A stretch of 64,000 nucleotides of DNA from Phocaeicola intestinalis (GTDB lineage Bacteria > Bacteroidota > Bacteroidia > Bacteroidales > Bacteroidaceae). Shown here piece after piece: positions 61,418 through 64,000 of this stretch. The notes under the pieces are model-generated. The model searched no databases and had not been told where the DNA came from. It worked only from the letters and a program-made list of their open reading frames with translations. A program made the position numbers and the translations under genes. Numbering within the stretch: position 1 is the first letter of the stretch; each line of letters opens with the position of its first letter. The DNA lies in NCBI RefSeq assembly GCF_014837065.1, contig NZ_JACSPP010000004.1, positions 62,001 to 126,000 of the forward strand, written 5' to 3'.

Positions 61418-62077
61418 TCATTTCAACGAGTTAAGCAAGCTTTTCATCTTTTCGTAGCTGAACAAGGTGAAATCGGGGATAACCACCCGGCATTTATCAC
61501 GGATTGCCTCAGCGGGATTCGTCGTGCTCAGCCCTACCACCGCCATTCCGGCGGCATTTCCCGCTTCCAGCCCATGAAACGAGTCTTCGAACACCACACA
61601 GTTCTCCGGTACCGTCCCCAGCACCTGCGCCCCCAGCAGGAAGCAGTCGGGGGCTGGTTTCGAGCGGGTGAACATCTCCGCCGTCAGGATTCGCCCGACC
61701 AGTTCCTTCAGTTCCGGATGCACGGCATACACGCTCCGCATCTTCTGTCCGTTCGAGCTGGTCACAATCGCCGTCTTCACTCCCTGCTCACGCAGCTCAC
61801 GCATGAAACCGGTCACTCCCGGCACGTATTCATACTTCATCTCTGCCTCATAGCGGTTCAAATCCTCCGTAATTTCCGCCTGCTCTTTCTCCATCCCGGC
61901 AAAATAACGGCTGAAAATCTGGCTCAAGGTCTGCCCCTTGATTATCTTGCCGAAAGCCTCGTACTCCGGATGATACTTCTTCCCCACCGCATCCCAGAAG
62001 ACGGTATATTGCGGCTCGGTGTCCATCACCACCCCGTCGAAATCGAAAAGAGCGGCTATACATTTGGTTTTATCCAT
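61418..62077 (-). CDS. HAD-superfamily phosphatase (beta-phosphoglucomutase-like)
   Basis: 219 residues. Motif I is ALFDFDGVVMDTEPQY with nucleophile Asp and general-acid Asp two later; motif II is AIVTSSNG; motif III Lys is in TRSKPAPDCFLLGAQ; motif IV is CVVFEDSFHGLEAGNAAGM. The cap insertion after motif I is the helical C1 type, as in beta-phosphoglucomutase and sugar-phosphate phosphatases. The substrate cannot be named. It is divergent from the MATE gene. Confidence 0.88.
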   Translation of the reverse strand: MDKTKCIAALFDFDGVVMDTEPQYTVFWDAVGKKYHPEYEAFGKIIKGQTLSQIFSRYFAGMEKEQAEITEDLNRYEAEMKYEYVPGVTGFMRELREQGVKTAIVTSSNGQKMRSVYAVHPELKELVGRILTAEMFTRSKPAPDCFLLGAQVLGTVPENCVVFEDSFHGLEAGNAAGMAVVGLSTTNPAEAIRDKCRVVIPDFTLFSYEKMKSLLNSLK

Positions 62078-62139
62078 ATCCAGTTTTACATTTAGTTTGA
62101 TTTAACAGCACAAATTTCCGAAATATTCGTCCATCTTCC

Positions 62140-62147
62140 TAACTTTG
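62140..62147 (+). promoter_or_regulatory. -7 box of the MATE gene
   Basis: TAACTTTG matches TAnnTTTG, 31 bases before the ATG at 62178. It makes the open upstream codon at 62145 an unlikely start. Confidence 0.6.
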
Positions 62148-62177
62148 CACCGCAATTTTAACGAAAGAATACACAAA

Positions 62178-63527
62178 ATGAACGCAAACAATCCGCACGT
62201 GCTGGGAGAAGCACCTATAGGGAAACTGCTGTGGCAATACTCCATCCCCGCCATCATCGGCATGACACTGACCTCATTGTACAACATCATCGACAGTATT
62301 TTCATCGGTCACGGCGTGGGTGCCCTTGCCATCACCGCCCTTGCCATCAACTTTCCGCTGATGAACCTGCTGATAGCCTTCAGCACACTGGTAGGCGTGG
62401 GAGGCGCCACGCTCTCATCCATCCGTCTGGGGCAAAAAGACGTGCAGGGAGCCGAAGACATCCTGGGCAATGTCACCATCCTGTGCGTGGTCAATGCCGT
62501 CGTGTTCGGAAGCATCTCGCTCATCTTCCTCGACCCCATCCTGTACTTCTTCGGCGCCACCGAAGCCACCATCGGCTACGCACGCCAGTTTATGCAAGTC
62601 ATCCTGATAGGCACGCCCGTATCGTACGTGATGATCGGACTGAACAACATCATGCGCGCCACGGGCTATCCGCGGAAAGCGATGCTCTCGTCGATGCTCA
62701 CCGTAGGGTGTAACGTCGTCTTCGCGCCGCTCTTCATCTTCTGGCTCGAATGGGGGATGCGGGGTGCCGCACTGGCGACCATCCTCTCGCAGTTCGTCGG
62801 CATGATATGGGTGCTTCACCACTTCTGCAGCCGGTCCAGCTACATCCGGTTCCAGAAACGGCGCCTGCGGCTGAAGAAGAAAATCATCCTCAACGTGTTC
62901 AGCATCGGCATGTCGCCCTTCGTAATGAACGTGTGCGCCTGCTGCATCACCATCTTCATCAACAGCAGCCTGCTGAAATACGGAGGCGACCTCTCCATCG
63001 GCGCATTCGGCATCCTGAACCGCATCCAGATGCTCTTTGTGATGATTGTAATGGGTATCACGATGGGGATGCAGCCCATCACCGGATACAATTACGGGGC
63101 AGGACATTACCAGCGCGTGCGGCAGACACTAAGGCTGGGAATGACCGCCGCCGTTATCATCACCACCTGCGGCTTTGCCATCGGCGAACTGTTTCCGCGT
63201 GTGTTCGTAGGAATGTTCACCACCAATGACGAGCTGACCCGCCAAGCCACCGTAGCGGTACGCTTCGGAGTAGCCGCCTTTGCCGTGGTGGGTGCGCAGA
63301 TTGTCATCACCCAGTTCTTCCAGTCTATCGGGAAAGCCAAAATCTCCATCTTCCTCTCCCTCTCACGCCAGCTGCTGTTCCTTCTTCCGGGACTTGCCCT
63401 GCTGCCCCTTGCCTACGGATTGGACGGCGTATGGCTCAGCATGCCCGTGTCCGACTTTCTTGCCTTCATCGTGGCGGTACTGATGCTCGGACACCATTAC
63501 CGCACGAAAATGAGCGTAGGCAACTGA
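62178..63527 (+). CDS. MATE family efflux transporter
   Basis: Inner-membrane multidrug or metabolite exporter using a Na+ or H+ gradient. From the ATG at 62178 the protein has 449 residues and about twelve helices in two MatE halves. Blocks: LWQYSIPAIIGMTLTSLYNI, FIGHGVGALAITALAINFPL, VGVGGATLSSIRLGQKD, and in the second half MGITMGMQPITGYNYGAGHY. The latter is the second MatE repeat signature. Substrate unknown. Confidence 0.92.
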   Translation: MNANNPHVLGEAPIGKLLWQYSIPAIIGMTLTSLYNIIDSIFIGHGVGALAITALAINFPLMNLLIAFSTLVGVGGATLSSIRLGQKDVQGAEDILGNVTILCVVNAVVFGSISLIFLDPILYFFGATEATIGYARQFMQVILIGTPVSYVMIGLNNIMRATGYPRKAMLSSMLTVGCNVVFAPLFIFWLEWGMRGAALATILSQFVGMIWVLHHFCSRSSYIRFQKRRLRLKKKIILNVFSIGMSPFVMNVCACCITIFINSSLLKYGGDLSIGAFGILNRIQMLFVMIVMGITMGMQPITGYNYGAGHYQRVRQTLRLGMTAAVIITTCGFAIGELFPRVFVGMFTTNDELTRQATVAVRFGVAAFAVVGAQIVITQFFQSIGKAKISIFLSLSRQLLFLLPGLALLPLAYGLDGVWLSMPVSDFLAFIVAVLMLGHHYRTKMSVGN

Positions 63528-63561
63528 ACCGAGGCATCCGAAGTGCTCCCAACGATTTTGG

Positions 63562-63680
63562 GAAACGCAGATTAACGCGGATTATTTTGATTTACTATTT
63601 TTCGATTTACGAGGTACGATTTAATGCTCAAATAGTAGATAGTAAATTGTCAAATCGTAAATTAAAATAATCTGCGTTTC
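63562..63680. repeat. Inverted repeat between convergent MATE and Nramp genes
   Basis: GAAACGCAGATTA...GGATTATTTTGATTTA pairs with TAAATTAAAATAATCTGCGTTTC. Between are ATTTACGA-type words as in 2022-2129. Position suits a bidirectional transcription end. Confidence 0.6.
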
Positions 63681-63707
63681 AAAAAACACTGTGGTGAAAT
63701 CCGCCTG

Positions 63708-64000
63708 TCAACTGAACAACAACATCAGATTAAGCACCGAAACCACCGCGGCGATGGTGTAGAGTACGAAGGTGCTCCAGCGCGAATTGGCGTACTCGCC
63801 CATCACACGCCGCGATGAGGTAAGCCCCACCTGCAGGAAGACGGTGAACGGAAGCTGCACGCTCAGCACCATCTGCGAAATAATCAGTCCCTGAAACGGG
63901 TCATTGATGAAAAAGATGACCAGCAACGCCACGCCTAATGAGAGGAGCACACCCACGCGCGAATGGATATCCTTGATGTGATACGGCTCGCCGAACATCC
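63708..64000 (-). CDS. Nramp-type metal ion transporter, C-terminal part
   Basis: The last 96 or so residues of a gene that starts beyond the window. DPFQGLIISQMVLSVQLPFT in the visible helix and VFLQVGLTSSRRVMGEYANS match the C-terminal region of Nramp/MntH proton-coupled Mn/Fe transporters. The last helix is TFVLYTIAAVVSVLNLMLLF. The metal-binding DPGN motif would lie upstream and is not visible. Confidence 0.8.
   Translation of the reverse strand, partial: MFGEPYHIKDIHSRVGVLLSLGVALLVIFFINDPFQGLIISQMVLSVQLPFTVFLQVGLTSSRRVMGEYANSRWSTFVLYTIAAVVSVLNLMLLFS

Overview
The window looks like a gut Bacteroidales chromosome (Bacteroides/Phocaeicola type). The reasons are the murA-rimM-M23-dxr-rseP-lgt housekeeping run, SusC/SusD pairs, lipoboxes ending in xxxC-acidic, promoters with the Bacteroidetes -7 box TAnnTTTG, and few Shine-Dalgarno sites. 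Species was not determined.

Layout. 1-5.6 kb: cell-envelope and isoprenoid genes (murA 3' end, rimM, M23 peptidase, dxr, rseP, lgt). 5.7-7.8 kb: a lipoprotein gene and a divergent hydrolase/AraC pair, both missing their 5' ends, apparently through one deletion. 7.9-18.7 kb: S9 peptidase, radical-SAM sulfatase maturase, Lrp regulator divergent from an O-acetylhomoserine sulfhydrylase, a solo Oar-like TonB receptor and a glycerophosphodiesterase. 18.8-20.6 kb: folP-cdaA operon. 20.6-22.5 kb: an IS4-like element and an IS5-type transposase remnant, which mark the left edge of an accessory island.

22.7-54.5 kb is the notable part: a five-cassette SusC/SusD outer-membrane shufflon. Only the SusC at 32712-35882 has a start codon, signal peptide and promoter. 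The other four SusC reading frames (at 28200 on -, and 37988, 43981 and 49784 on +) begin at the same internal codon, inside a 50-bp repeat that also lies at codons 68-84 of the complete gene. A tyrosine recombinase (36166-37323) sits beside the active promoter, inside the smallest invertible segment. Inversion between the repeats would attach the constant promoter, signal peptide and N-domain to a different plug, barrel and SusD partner. Direct inversion reaches three cassettes. The fourth is in direct orientation and needs two steps. Between the cassettes lie two AAA ATPase genes, a decayed ATPase copy, a duplicated folP 5' fragment and a DUF3990 (ART-like) gene with two small partners. The principle is known from B. 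fragilis SusC/D invertible loci driven by a tyrosine recombinase; this five-cassette layout and its cargo are read from the sequence here.

54.7-64 kb returns to core genes: an unknown exported protein, pyrH, a histidine phosphatase, ettA, an MFS transporter, panB, a HAD phosphatase, a MATE exporter and the 3' end of an Nramp-type transporter. Intergenic regions throughout carry dispersed palindromic elements, several of which recur in the window.
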